This document shows, in pieces, positions 56,516-64,000 of a DNA stretch of 64,000 nt. This DNA comes from JACCTI01 sp051005695 (GTDB taxonomy: Bacteria; Verrucomicrobiota; Verrucomicrobiia; Chthoniobacterales; UBA10450). Below the pieces are notes generated by a model. That model saw only the letters and a program-made list of their open reading frames with translations, ran no database searches and had not been told where the DNA came from. The stretch is taken from the NCBI GenBank assembly GCA_051005695.1, contig JBPCJC010000013.1:1-64000 (forward strand), read 5' to 3'. The first letter of the stretch is position 1, and each line of letters opens with the position of its first letter. Position numbers and translations under genes: made by a program.

Positions 56516-57045
56516 GATGCGACGCCTCCAGGATGTTCCTGGCCTTGCAGGATAATCGTCTGCAATTGTCGCCGACCGCGGGCCAGCCGCGACATCACCG
56601 TTCCGATCGGGACGCCGACCAGATCAGCGATTTCTTTATAGGAAAAATCTTCCATCTCGCGCAGGACAATCACTTCGCGAAACTCGACCGGTAATTGCGC
56701 GATCGCGGCGCGCACCGTGTCGATGGTGGCGGCGCGTTCCAGAATTTGTCCGGCGCTGGGCGCGGGGTCTTCGAAGGTCTCGATCGCGTCGTCCGATTGG
56801 AGGACGTAATCGCGCGTCCGGCGCTGGCGCAGCGCAGTGTAAACGGTGTTGCGCACGATCGTAAGCAGCCAGGAGCGCGCATCGCCGCCGCGGAAGCGGC
56901 CGAAGAATTTGAAGGCGCGCAGGAAAGATTCCTGCACCATATCGCGCGCATCGGGCTCGTTGCCGGTAAGCCAGCGCGCCAGATTGTAGGCCGCGTCGAG
57001 GTGCGGCAAAATCGTTTCTTCAAAGAGAGTGTTTTCGTTTTCCAC
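56512..57045 (-). CDS. ECF sigma factor
   Basis: A 177-residue RpoE-like factor. Region 2 spans about residues 10-80 (DAYNLARWLTG-like start, DARDMVQESFLRAFKFFGRF, SWLLTIVRNTVYTAL) and region 4 spans about 115-165 (LPVEFREVIVLREMEDFSYK, EIADLVGVPIGTVMSRLARG). It is coupled to the anti-sigma gene by a 4-bp overlap. The divergent phosphoesterase/cytochrome pair starts 128 bp away and is a plausible target. Confidence 0.93.
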   Translation of the reverse strand: MENENTLFEETILPHLDAAYNLARWLTGNEPDARDMVQESFLRAFKFFGRFRGGDARSWLLTIVRNTVYTALRQRRTRDYVLQSDDAIETFEDPAPSAGQILERAATIDTVRAAIAQLPVEFREVIVLREMEDFSYKEIADLVGVPIGTVMSRLARGRRQLQTIILQGQEHPGGVAS

Positions 57046-57173
57046 CCGGGAGATCTTTCCGGTTCAAAATAGTCCAGACTGGACGCGCGGCGATTTTATT
57101 CCCTGAAGTCAAAACTTCAGTCGCCGGGGAATAAACGCCGGGTCGGAGCAGTTAGGCACAGCAAAGGAAAACT

Positions 57174-58130
57174 ATGTCTAACAACTACATTCAACATGAT
57201 CACAACGACGACGGCCTCGATCGCCGCGGCTTCCTCAAATGCATGGCTTGGGCTGGGACGGGCATGCTTTGGGCCGCGAGCGGCGGGGTGGTCGCCTCGC
57301 AAATTCTCCGGTCGGCTGGCGCGTCAGTGGCGGGGACCGGCGCCGATTTCACCTTCGTGCAAATCAGCGACAGCCACATCGGCTTTAACAAGGAGGCAAA
57401 TAAAGACGTGCTCGGCACTTTTAAGGAAGCCGTCGCCAAGATCAACGCGCTACCGGCCGCACCGGACTTCATTTTGCACACCGGCGATCTCTCTCATCTC
57501 TCCGAGGCGGAAGAGTTCGACACGCTCGAGCAAATTCTGAAGGACTGCAAAACGAAGCAAATTTTCTATGTGCCGGGCGAGCACGATGTGCTGAACGACA
57601 ACGGCCAGCAGTATCTGGAACGTTTCGGCAAGAACACGAAAGGCAAAGGCTGGTTCAGCTTCGATCACAAAGGGACGCACTTCGTCGGCTTGAACAACGT
57701 CCTCAACATCGGCGAAGGCGGGCTCGGCATGCTCGGAGACGATCAAATCGGATGGATGGCCGATGACTTGAAGGCGGTTTCGGAGAGCACACCGGTGGTC
57801 GTCTTCGCGCACATCCCGCTCTGGGAAGTTTATCCGCAGTGGGGCTGGGGGACGAACGATGGCGCGCGGGCGCTCGCGCTCACGAAGCGGTTCGGCTCGG
57901 TCACGGTGCTCAACGGTCACATTCATCAGGTGCTGAAGAAAACCGAGGGCAACGCGACCTTTCACACCGCGATGTCAACGGCGTTTCCGCAGCCCGCGCC
58001 CGGCACGGCGCCGAAAGCGGGCCCGATGAAAGTTGAGGCGGGGAAATTGCGCAGCGTCCTCGGGATCACCGACGTGACGTATCGCGAAGGCAATCACTCG
58101 CTCGCGGTCGTCGATGCGACGCTCGCCTGA
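57174..58130 (+). CDS. Tat-exported metallophosphoesterase
   Basis: The 318-residue protein carries a twin-arginine signal (DRRGFLKCMAWAGTG) followed by a hydrophobic stretch. The calcineurin-like motifs are present: VQISDSHIGF, LHTGDLSHL, the GEHD form of GNHD in YVPGEHDVLN, AHIPLWEV and NGHIHQVL. The enzyme is probably periplasmic and binds two metals; the substrate is unknown. AAAGGAAAACT precedes the ATG. It is followed 17 bp later by a cytochrome c gene and is divergent from the ECF sigma factor. Confidence 0.9.
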   Translation: MSNNYIQHDHNDDGLDRRGFLKCMAWAGTGMLWAASGGVVASQILRSAGASVAGTGADFTFVQISDSHIGFNKEANKDVLGTFKEAVAKINALPAAPDFILHTGDLSHLSEAEEFDTLEQILKDCKTKQIFYVPGEHDVLNDNGQQYLERFGKNTKGKGWFSFDHKGTHFVGLNNVLNIGEGGLGMLGDDQIGWMADDLKAVSESTPVVVFAHIPLWEVYPQWGWGTNDGARALALTKRFGSVTVLNGHIHQVLKKTEGNATFHTAMSTAFPQPAPGTAPKAGPMKVEAGKLRSVLGITDVTYREGNHSLAVVDATLA

Positions 58131-58147
58131 TCTTTACACAGTCGCCG

Positions 58148-58846
58148 GTGAACCAGGATTTTTGGCTGCGGGTGCACGGCGGCAGCACGCATTTCCCGAT
58201 CGTGCTGCTCGCCGTGTCGGTCTTGTTTGATCTGCTCGGAATTTTTTGGCCGGCGGATTCGGCGCGGCGCGGTCTGCATGCGGCGGGTTTTCTTTCCGCG
58301 GCAATCGGTGTCGTCGTGTCCTTCGGCGCGGTTGCGTCCGGTTTGATCATCAGCGGGTGGAAAATACTTGGGACCGGCACTCTCCTTCGGCATCACCAAT
58401 TCATCTGGCCGGGGTTTGGAATTTCCGTCGCCCTCGTGATTTGGCGTGCGACGGTCGGCCGCCGGGCATCGTTAGGCGCGTTTCGCGTTTATCTTTGCGC
58501 CATGGCGATGGCGTCAGCTTTGATTCTGGCCGGTGCCTATTATGGCGGTGAACTGGCGCTCGCGGGCAATTCGGGAATCGAAACCTTTCCGATCTCGTCG
58601 CCACGATCGGCCGATCCCGTGCTCATTGTCCGCGGAGAGCATCTGTTCCTGATGAATTGCGCTCACTGTCACGGCAAGGATGCGACGGGCGACGAAGGAC
58701 CGGATTTGCATGGCATCCATAAGACTGATGCGCGCATTAGCGTGATCGTGCAGAACGGAATCAAGGGCGAAATGCCGCGCTTCGATCGCAAGCTCAATGC
58801 GAACGACGTCCAGGCGCTGATCGCCTTTCTTCGTTCGCTCGGTTAG
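58148..58846 (+). CDS. Membrane cytochrome c with DUF2231-like domain
   Basis: The GTG at 58148 gives 232 residues. Four membrane helices occupy residues about 15-135 (a DUF2231-like block, HGGSTHFPIVLLAVSVLFDL). A periplasmic cytochrome c domain follows with the heme site MNCAHCHGK and the distal Met in GEMPRFD. It probably carries electrons next to the phosphoesterase, with which it is cotranscribed. The REP element downstream may act as its terminator. Confidence 0.85.
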   Translation: MNQDFWLRVHGGSTHFPIVLLAVSVLFDLLGIFWPADSARRGLHAAGFLSAAIGVVVSFGAVASGLIISGWKILGTGTLLRHHQFIWPGFGISVALVIWRATVGRRASLGAFRVYLCAMAMASALILAGAYYGGELALAGNSGIETFPISSPRSADPVLIVRGEHLFLMNCAHCHGKDATGDEGPDLHGIHKTDARISVIVQNGIKGEMPRFDRKLNANDVQALIAFLRSLG

Positions 58847-58855
58847 CCAAGAGGC

Positions 58856-58998
58856 GGGTAGCGCGTTCCGTCCCGGGTGCGGGCGACGGTGTTCCACCGT
58901 CGCGAACTTTCGTTAGGCCCACGCTGCGTGGGCCGCCGCGGTCTTGGAAAGTTGTTGCGGCAAGATGCCGCAACAACACCCGAGACGGCTGCACTACC
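58856..58998. repeat. REP-like element with three hairpins
   Basis: It begins GGGTAGCGCG and ends CACTACCG, like the two elements inside alaS, and shares GTCGCGAACTTTC with them. Three perfect hairpins lie inside: GCGACGGTG..CACCGTCGC (58882-58902), GGCCCACG..CGTGGGCC (58916-58934) and GTTGTTGCGGC..GCCGCAACAAC (58951-58977). A TCGTTAGGC motif is at 58910-58918. It is non-coding and sits between the cytochrome c and recA. Confidence 0.65.
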
Positions 58999-59020
58999 GA
59001 CGGCGAACCGCGTTAACGAG

Positions 59021-60058
59021 CTACTTTTTCTCTTCGTCGAGCTTCGCTTTCACGGCGACCTCGATTTCTTCGTAGAGCGCGTGATCGTTTTTCAAAACTT
59101 CTTTCGCGGCGTCGCGGCCCTGCGCGAGTTGCGCGCCTTTGTAGCTCAACCACGAACCGCGCTTCTCGACGATCTGTTGCTCCAGCGCCAGATCGAGCAA
59201 CGCGCCCGTGTTCGAAATGCCCTCGTTGTACATGATGTCGAACTCGGCTTCGGTGAAGGGCGGCGCGACTTTGTTCTTCACAATTTTGACGCGGGTGCGG
59301 TTGCCGGTGACGACGCCGTCAGTCTGTTTGATCGCGCCGATGCGGCGTATATCCACGCGCACGCTGGCGTAGAATTTCAAGGCTTTCCCGCCGGGCGTAG
59401 TCTCGGGATTACCAAACATGACGCCGATTTTCTCACGGATTTGGTTGGTGAAAACGCAGCACGTCCGCGCCTTGGAAATGAGCGAGGTGAGTTTGCGCAG
59501 GGCGGCACTCATCAGGCGCGCCTGGGCGCCGACGGTGGAGTCGCCGATCTCGCCTTCGAGTTCCTGTTTAGTCACCAAGGCGGCCACGGAATCGAGGACG
59601 ATGACGTCGAGCGCGTTCGAACGCACCAGGGTCTCGACGATGCGGAGCGCTTCTTCGCCGGACGAAGGCTGTGAGACTAACAAGTCGTCCATGTTCACCC
59701 CCAGCCGGCGCGCGTACTGCGGATCGAGCGCGTGCTCGACATCGATGAAAGCGGCGAGGCCGCCGCGCCTCTGCGCTTGGGCGATGACAGTGAGTGTGAG
59801 GGTGGTTTTGCCGGAAGATTCCGGCCCGTAAACTTCGACCACGCGGCCGCGCGGAAAGCCGCCCACGCCGAGGGCGCGGTCGATCAAAATATTGCCGGTC
59901 GGGATGACTTCGATGTCGACAATCTTCTCGTCCCCGAGACGCATGATCGCGCCGTCGCCGTAGTCTTTCGCGATCTGTTGAATCGCGAGCTCGAGGTTCT
60001 TATTGCGCGCGATCGTGAGCTTATCTTCGGGAGTTTTTTCGTCGGTCTTGGTGGCCAT
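59021..60058 (-). CDS. recA: Recombinase RecA
   Basis: RecA drives homologous recombination and the SOS response. The 345-residue protein has the Walker A motif GPESSGKTTLTLTV, the Walker B region DVIVLDSVAALV, the loop motif GNPETTPGGKALKFYASVR and the C-terminal tail EKRGSWLSYKGAQLAQGRD. It begins MATKTDEKTPEDKLTIARNK. No LexA-like box was recognised upstream. It is divergent from ribD, with 248 bp between them. Confidence 0.98.
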   Translation of the reverse strand: MATKTDEKTPEDKLTIARNKNLELAIQQIAKDYGDGAIMRLGDEKIVDIEVIPTGNILIDRALGVGGFPRGRVVEVYGPESSGKTTLTLTVIAQAQRRGGLAAFIDVEHALDPQYARRLGVNMDDLLVSQPSSGEEALRIVETLVRSNALDVIVLDSVAALVTKQELEGEIGDSTVGAQARLMSAALRKLTSLISKARTCCVFTNQIREKIGVMFGNPETTPGGKALKFYASVRVDIRRIGAIKQTDGVVTGNRTRVKIVKNKVAPPFTEAEFDIMYNEGISNTGALLDLALEQQIVEKRGSWLSYKGAQLAQGRDAAKEVLKNDHALYEEIEVAVKAKLDEEKK

Positions 60059-60306
60059 AGGGAGGGTTCTACCTACGCCGCTTTGCCGCCAGACGCCAAG
60101 CGGAAACGCGAAAACGCCGCCTCAAAAAATCCCGCGTTGCGGTTGCGGAGAATTTTCCGGTGTCGTTAGGCGACGTCGACTTGGATTTGCTCGGGCTTGA
60201 CCTCGTCCGCTTTCGCTCCTGAGATCGGCGGCGGCGCGACAATGTTTCTTGCGAAAACTTTTCCGTTGATTGCCCGCGTCCCCGCAGACGCGATATTCCT
60301 CAGCTG

Positions 60307-61347
60307 ATGCATTCCGAAAACACTGATGAGGCTTTCATGCGCGCGGCGCTCGCCGAAGCGGCCAAAGGTCTCGGACACACGAGCCCCAATCCGGCGGTCG
60401 GTGCGGTCATGGTGGAGAATGGAAAAATCATCGCGCGCGGACATCACCGTGGGCCGGGCTCGCCGCACGCGGAGATCAAATGTCTCCGGAGCCGTCGCGG
60501 AAATTTACCGCCGCACGCGACGCTCTACGTCACCCTTGAACCCTGCTCGACCACCGGGCGAACGCCACCGTGCACCGAGGCTTTGGTTGAATCCGGCATC
60601 CATAATGTCGTCGTCGGCGCGCTCGATGTGAACCCGGCGCACAACGGCCGCGGGATAAAAATTTTGCGCGACGCGGGGATCGCGGTGCGGGTAAATATTC
60701 TCGCGCACGAATGCGCGGCGTTGAACCAAGCCTTTAACAAATGGATCGTCACCGGCCGGCCGTTGGTGATCGCGAAATGCGCCATGAGCCTGGACGGCCG
60801 ACTGACACGTCCGCCTAACGAAGAGTCGTGGATCACGAGCCCAGCCGCGCGCCGGCACGCCAATCGTTTTCGTTCGCAGGTGGACGCAATTTTGATCGGC
60901 GCGGAAACTTTGCGGACCGACGATCCGCAACTGACCGCGCGCGAAAAAAACGCGCGCCAGCCGTGGCGAGTCGTGCTTTCCCGTTCCGGTCGCTTGCCGA
61001 AAAAAGCGCGATTGTTTACCGATCGTTTCGCCGACAAGACCATCGTGTTCCGCGGGCAACCGGTCGAGCAGGTCTTGATCGATTTAGGGCAACGCGAGAT
61101 TACCAGCGTCTTGATCGAGGGCGGTGGTGATGTCCTCGGCCAAGCGCTAGACGCGCGCTTGATCGACCAGGTTCACCTTTATTTTGGGCCGTTGTTTACG
61201 GGCGGTCCGGTTATCGCGTTTCCCGGCGCAGGCGCAGCTCAGACCGCCGCCGGGGCGCGGTTGCGCGAAATCCGCTACGAACAAATGGGCGACGATATTT
61301 TTTTAAGCGCGCAGCCAACTTATTCCGCGGTTCTGCCGAATAATTAG
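60307..61347 (+). CDS. ribD: Bifunctional riboflavin biosynthesis protein RibD
   Basis: RibD deaminates and then reduces the pyrimidine intermediate in riboflavin synthesis. The 346-residue protein has an N-terminal zinc deaminase (HAEIKCL, then LEPCSTTGRTPPCTEALVES) and a C-terminal NADPH reductase (KCAMSLDGRL, PPNEESWITSPAARRHANRF, ILIGAETLRTDDP, LIEGGGDVLGQALDARLIDQ). Other rib genes are not in the window. No FMN riboswitch was seen upstream. Confidence 0.95.
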   Translation: MHSENTDEAFMRAALAEAAKGLGHTSPNPAVGAVMVENGKIIARGHHRGPGSPHAEIKCLRSRRGNLPPHATLYVTLEPCSTTGRTPPCTEALVESGIHNVVVGALDVNPAHNGRGIKILRDAGIAVRVNILAHECAALNQAFNKWIVTGRPLVIAKCAMSLDGRLTRPPNEESWITSPAARRHANRFRSQVDAILIGAETLRTDDPQLTAREKNARQPWRVVLSRSGRLPKKARLFTDRFADKTIVFRGQPVEQVLIDLGQREITSVLIEGGGDVLGQALDARLIDQVHLYFGPLFTGGPVIAFPGAGAAQTAAGARLREIRYEQMGDDIFLSAQPTYSAVLPNN

Positions 61348-61404
61348 GCGAAACTTTTCGTCATACCTTTTGTTCAATCATCAGACATCAACAGGAGGAA
61401 AATT

Positions 61405-61734
61405 ATGAATTGGAAAAAACTTCTCTTAATCGCGGTCGTCGCCAGCGGCTTTAGTTTCGCCGCCGCACCGCGGTCGGAAGCGGGCATCCGGGTCGGCATC
61501 GGAATCGGAGTGCCGGTAGGCATCGGTTATTATGGCGGGGGCTATGGATACGGCGGGGGCTATGGATACGGCGGGGGCTACGGCTACGGCGGCGGGTATT
61601 ATCCGTCCGGATATGACTGCGCGCCCTACGGTTATTACGGGCAGCGGTATAACCGCGTGGTCTATCGCCCGTATTACCGGCACCGTAGCCGCAGGATTTA
61701 CTACCCGCGCCACCGCCATTATTATGGGCGCTAA
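61405..61734 (+). CDS. Small secreted Gly/Tyr-rich repeat protein
   Basis: The 109-residue protein has a strong ribosome binding site (AGGAGGAAAATT) and a signal peptide (LLLIAVVASGFSFAAAPRSEA). The centre is a GGGYGYGGGYGY repeat encoded by 18-bp tandem units (about 61535-61590), and the end is rich in Tyr, His and Arg (YRPYYRHRSRRIYYPRHRHY). Such proteins are small exported structural or adhesive proteins; no specific role is known. An intrinsic terminator follows. Confidence 0.8.
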   Translation: MNWKKLLLIAVVASGFSFAAAPRSEAGIRVGIGIGVPVGIGYYGGGYGYGGGYGYGGGYGYGGGYYPSGYDCAPYGYYGQRYNRVVYRPYYRHRSRRIYYPRHRHYYGR

Positions 61735-61757
61735 TCTGCCAGTCTAACGACAACCGG

Positions 61758-61796
61758 GAGCCGGCTGGATTTGTCCATGCCGGCTCTTTTTTTTTC
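61758..61796 (+). terminator. Intrinsic terminator of the Gly/Tyr-rich gene
   Basis: A perfect 8-bp stem GAGCCGGC/GCCGGCTC (61758-61765 with 61779-61786) has a 13-nt loop and is followed by ten T residues. Confidence 0.9.
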
Positions 61797-61821
61797 CACG
61801 GGAGCATTGTTCGACCAACAA

Positions 61822-61909
61822 TGGCGGAGGGGGTGGGATTCGAACCCACGAGGACTTTCGCCCTGCCGGTTTTCAAGACCGGAGCCATCAACCGCTCGAC
61901 CACCCCTCC
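61822..61909 (-). tRNA. trnS: tRNA-Ser (anticodon TGA)
   Basis: The minus strand has acceptor GGAGGGG pairing with the 3' arm, anticodon stem CCGGT/ACCGG around loop CTTGAAA, a long variable arm, T arm GTGGGTTCGAATCCCAC and an encoded CCA. The class II length (88 nt) fits serine. Confidence 0.96.
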
Positions 61910-62222
61910 GGCTAAATTCGCGACCGTATTGTGGCAGGAGCGTCGCGATGAGCAATGTACCTTGGCAGAAAACTTGTCGCGGAATCGACTTCCTGACTTC
62001 CAATTGATTTTGGCAGCAGGAAAGGCCGCTTTCAAGCGGCCTTCTCTAAAGTTGGAATGAGCGAAGCGAAGCTACCTAAATTGTAGCGCGCCGCGGCGGC
62101 GGAGAATTCGCCTCGAAAAATTGCAGAAAGCGAAGGGCACAAAGGAGCGCACGCACGGATGATCCAAGCCACCCGGATAATTGAGAGTTTAAGGGTCCCT
62201 GAATGTGCCGTTCAATCGTCAT
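61910..62222. other. Spacer between tRNA-Ser and the phage-like gene
   Basis: No gene is supported. It holds one strong palindrome (62022-62043) and otherwise unremarkable sequence. If the neighbouring tape-measure gene belongs to a prophage, one attachment site would be expected in this stretch or within the tRNA, but no duplicated tRNA 3' end is visible. Confidence 0.4.
62022..62043. terminator. Bidirectional hairpin terminator
   Basis: A perfect 10-bp stem AAGGCCGCTT/AAGCGGCCTT with a 2-nt loop. It is followed by CTCT on the plus strand and by CCTGCTGCC on the minus strand, so termination strength is uncertain. Confidence 0.6.
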
Positions 62223-64000
62223 TTAGCTTGCCCTCTGGAGAGCGGCGATGTCCGTCTTCGTGCTGGCAATTTCTCGCGAGACGCGGGTGTGCAAGTCCTG
62301 CACCTGTTTGGCCATTTCTTTGAAGCCGCCTGCGACGACTTCCCCGAGCTGGCTGACGCTCGCGGAAACATCCTTTGCCGGTTGTCGGAACGCGTTCTGT
62401 TGGCCACTGGAACCGGACTCTATCGGGGCCACGTAAATGTCGCCCGTTGGCCCTGGAATGTAATTTGATCGATCCCCGCCGATCGCTGTTCCGCCTGGCA
62501 ACGGTGGACCATACGGGGTAGCAGCGGGAACACCGCTTCCGGGCGGGGCATAGTTATACGTGTCGCCTCCCGCCTGTGTCGGCGCGGGCGGCGCGGGCGG
62601 TAAGTCCGAAGGGATCGCCGACTTGCTCGGCGCTTTGCTTTGCGCGGCGTAGAGCCTCAGGAGCGCGTTTCGCGCATTGTCGATCGCGATGGTCGTAGAG
62701 TTGGCGTCGCTGATGATACCGAGCAACCATTTTTCGAGTCCTGCATCTTTGGCGTTATCGAATCCGCCCTGCGTTTTCCCGATCGCGCCAATCTGCTTTT
62801 CGAGGTCTTGCAGTTCTTTAATGGCCTCACGGCGGCGTTCTGACGAAGTCGCGGACGAGAGAATTTCCGCGCGCAGTGCTTCCTCTTTATCGCGCAACGC
62901 TCTTACTTGATCGCGAATCGCGTCGCTGACCTTCTTTTCTTCTTCTGCGGTTTTCTTCTGTTGCTCGGCGAGCTTCTTTTCTTCTTCTGCGGTTTTCTTC
63001 GGTTGCTCGGCGAGCTTCTCCCACTCCACGACCAATCCCTTAACTTTGTTGGTGTGATCGCTGACCTCGGAACCGATCAGCGCGAGCGCCTCCGCGGGCG
63101 TCGCCGCTTCCACCCCGATGTCGTGCAGCCGCTTGCGGACTGATTCTAAATCTGCCGCCAGTGCAGTGAGTTGTTGCGGCTTGGAAAGCTGATCGAAATT
63201 GAGCTTCTTCAGCTCAGCATTCAGGCGCGCGGAAGTCTTCTCGATGGCCTGTTCTTTTTTTTCGACGCCATCGAGAATTTTCGTGAAACCATCCACGTCG
63301 GTTTGCAGTTTTTTCCACTGGTTTGCCTGCTCGGTATTGGAGCGATCGAGCGTCTCCTGGGTCGCGACGAGTTCACCGATTTTCGTCTTCAGCGCGTCAA
63401 TCTCAGCCGTCAGCGATAAGTCCGAGAGGCTCTTGACATATTCGGCCCGACGTTGCGCCAGATCGGTGAACACTTTCCCAGTCGCCGCGGTTTGATCTGC
63501 CAGATCGCGTTGCTCCTGAATCGCGATATCCGTGCTGGTCTTAAAATCGGTCCCGAAAAAATTGCTGATCAACTTGAGCCCGTTGAGTTCCGTCGTAAAA
63601 AAACCGGACCCGACTTCGCTCGCTACCTGCCGAGATCTCTCGTTAATGTCGTTGACCCGTTTCGCGACTTCTTCGGTCAGTTTCTGGACATCAGCGAAGT
63701 CTTTGGCCGCGGCCGCGGTCGCGCGCCAATGCTCAGTTTGTTTCTGAAATTCGACGCTCTCTTTTTCGGCCGTGATCCGGCTCTCATCCATCTTCTTGCC
63801 GATTTCGCCGATGATGCCGGCGGTCACCAAGCCCGCGATGGCCGCGGTGCCGAGCGCCGGGCCGAGTGACCCCGCGAGTGCGCTGACCGTGCGCATGTTC
63901 ACTGTTCCAGTTGCGATCTCGCGCGTGAGCGTAGTCGCTTCCGCGCGCGCTTTGCCGATGTTTACTCCGGCGAGTAAACTGCCGGCATTCGCTTCCGCGA
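62223..64000 (-). CDS. Phage tail tape-measure-like protein, 3' part
   Basis: The frame is open past the right edge of the window, so the N-terminus is missing (GTG 63902 is only an internal codon). Visible parts are a hydrophobic Gly/Ala stretch (LAGSLGPALGTAAIAGLVTA), a very long coiled coil with repeated KLAEQQKKTAEEEKK blocks (about 62920-63010) and a Pro/Gly-rich C-terminal domain (PPAPPAPTQAGGDTYNYAPP) ending in a short coiled coil. This design fits a tape-measure or tail-fibre-associated protein. No other phage gene is in the window. Confidence 0.6.
   Translation of the reverse strand, partial: AEANAGSLLAGVNIGKARAEATTLTREIATGTVNMRTVSALAGSLGPALGTAAIAGLVTAGIIGEIGKKMDESRITAEKESVEFQKQTEHWRATAAAAKDFADVQKLTEEVAKRVNDINERSRQVASEVGSGFFTTELNGLKLISNFFGTDFKTSTDIAIQEQRDLADQTAATGKVFTDLAQRRAEYVKSLSDLSLTAEIDALKTKIGELVATQETLDRSNTEQANQWKKLQTDVDGFTKILDGVEKKEQAIEKTSARLNAELKKLNFDQLSKPQQLTALAADLESVRKRLHDIGVEAATPAEALALIGSEVSDHTNKVKGLVVEWEKLAEQPKKTAEEEKKLAEQQKKTAEEEKKVSDAIRDQVRALRDKEEALRAEILSSATSSERRREAIKELQDLEKQIGAIGKTQGGFDNAKDAGLEKWLLGIISDANSTTIAIDNARNALLRLYAAQSKAPSKSAIPSDLPPAPPAPTQAGGDTYNYAPPGSGVPAATPYGPPLPGGTAIGGDRSNYIPGPTGDIYVAPIESGSSGQQNAFRQPAKDVSASVSQLGEVVAGGFKEMAKQVQDLHTRVSREIASTKTDIAALQRAS

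Noticed and set aside
60166..60468. A 100-codon minus-strand frame upstream of and into ribD
   Set aside because: It overlaps the ribD start and has no recognisable protein features.

Overview
The window is GC-rich chromosomal DNA. It most resembles the phylum Verrucomicrobiota (soil or Spartobacteria-like). This is inferred from gene content and was not tested by any search. The pointers are a PEP-CTERM protein, an ECF sigma factor beside a Ser/Thr kinase with TPR repeats, a YfbK-like protein, DUF5069, DUF3667 and DUF885 proteins, and a Gram-negative envelope set (mlaEFD, hldD, TonB, a BtuB-like receptor).

Layout. 0-8.2 kb: pheS (partial)-pheT, a probable 6S RNA with its terminator, carA, a glycosyltransferase, then mlaE-mlaF-mlaD. 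8.2-13.3 kb: an accessory, decayed block with a secreted PT-repeat protein, a broken vapBC pair, a frameshifted secreted protein and two 3' fragments of rplK lying downstream of the intact rplK. 13.3-16.1 kb: the conserved tRNA-Thr - tuf - tRNA-Trp - secE - nusG - rplK cluster, read leftward. The usual followers rplA, rplJ, rplL and rpoBC are absent. 16.3-28.8 kb: TPR proteins, an EamA transporter, a tonB / sigma / VWA-less YfbK operon, a sigma factor plus receptor-like kinase, a PEP-CTERM protein and a polyprenyl synthase. 28.9-35.3 kb: a phosphorelay cluster with two frameshifts. 35.3-52.2 kb: housekeeping and envelope genes (tsaD, ctp, DUF885, rmuC, a cobalamin riboswitch with a BtuB-like receptor, hldD, a deoxyhypusine-synthase-like gene, an amino-acid permease, yebC). 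52.2-61.8 kb: alaS carrying two in-frame mobile elements, a sigma / anti-sigma pair, a Tat-type phosphoesterase with a cytochrome c, recA and ribD. 61.8-64 kb: tRNA-Ser and the 3' part of a phage tape-measure-like gene that runs off the window.

Two signals stand out. First, a short motif, TCGTTAGGC, occurs about 37 times across the window in both orientations, where about one is expected. It sits inside conserved genes in all three reading frames and at gene ends, so selection seems to act on the DNA rather than the protein. It behaves like a genome-wide recognition word, such as an uptake-like sequence or protein-binding site. Second, the essential alaS gene holds a complete REP-associated tyrosine transposase (RAYT) element with perfect 27-bp terminal inverted repeats, plus a 110-bp miniature relative. 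Both are read through in frame, so the predicted alanyl-tRNA synthetase contains a nested HUH-nuclease domain.

All functional calls rest on motifs recognised by reading the sequence. No database search or folding program was run.
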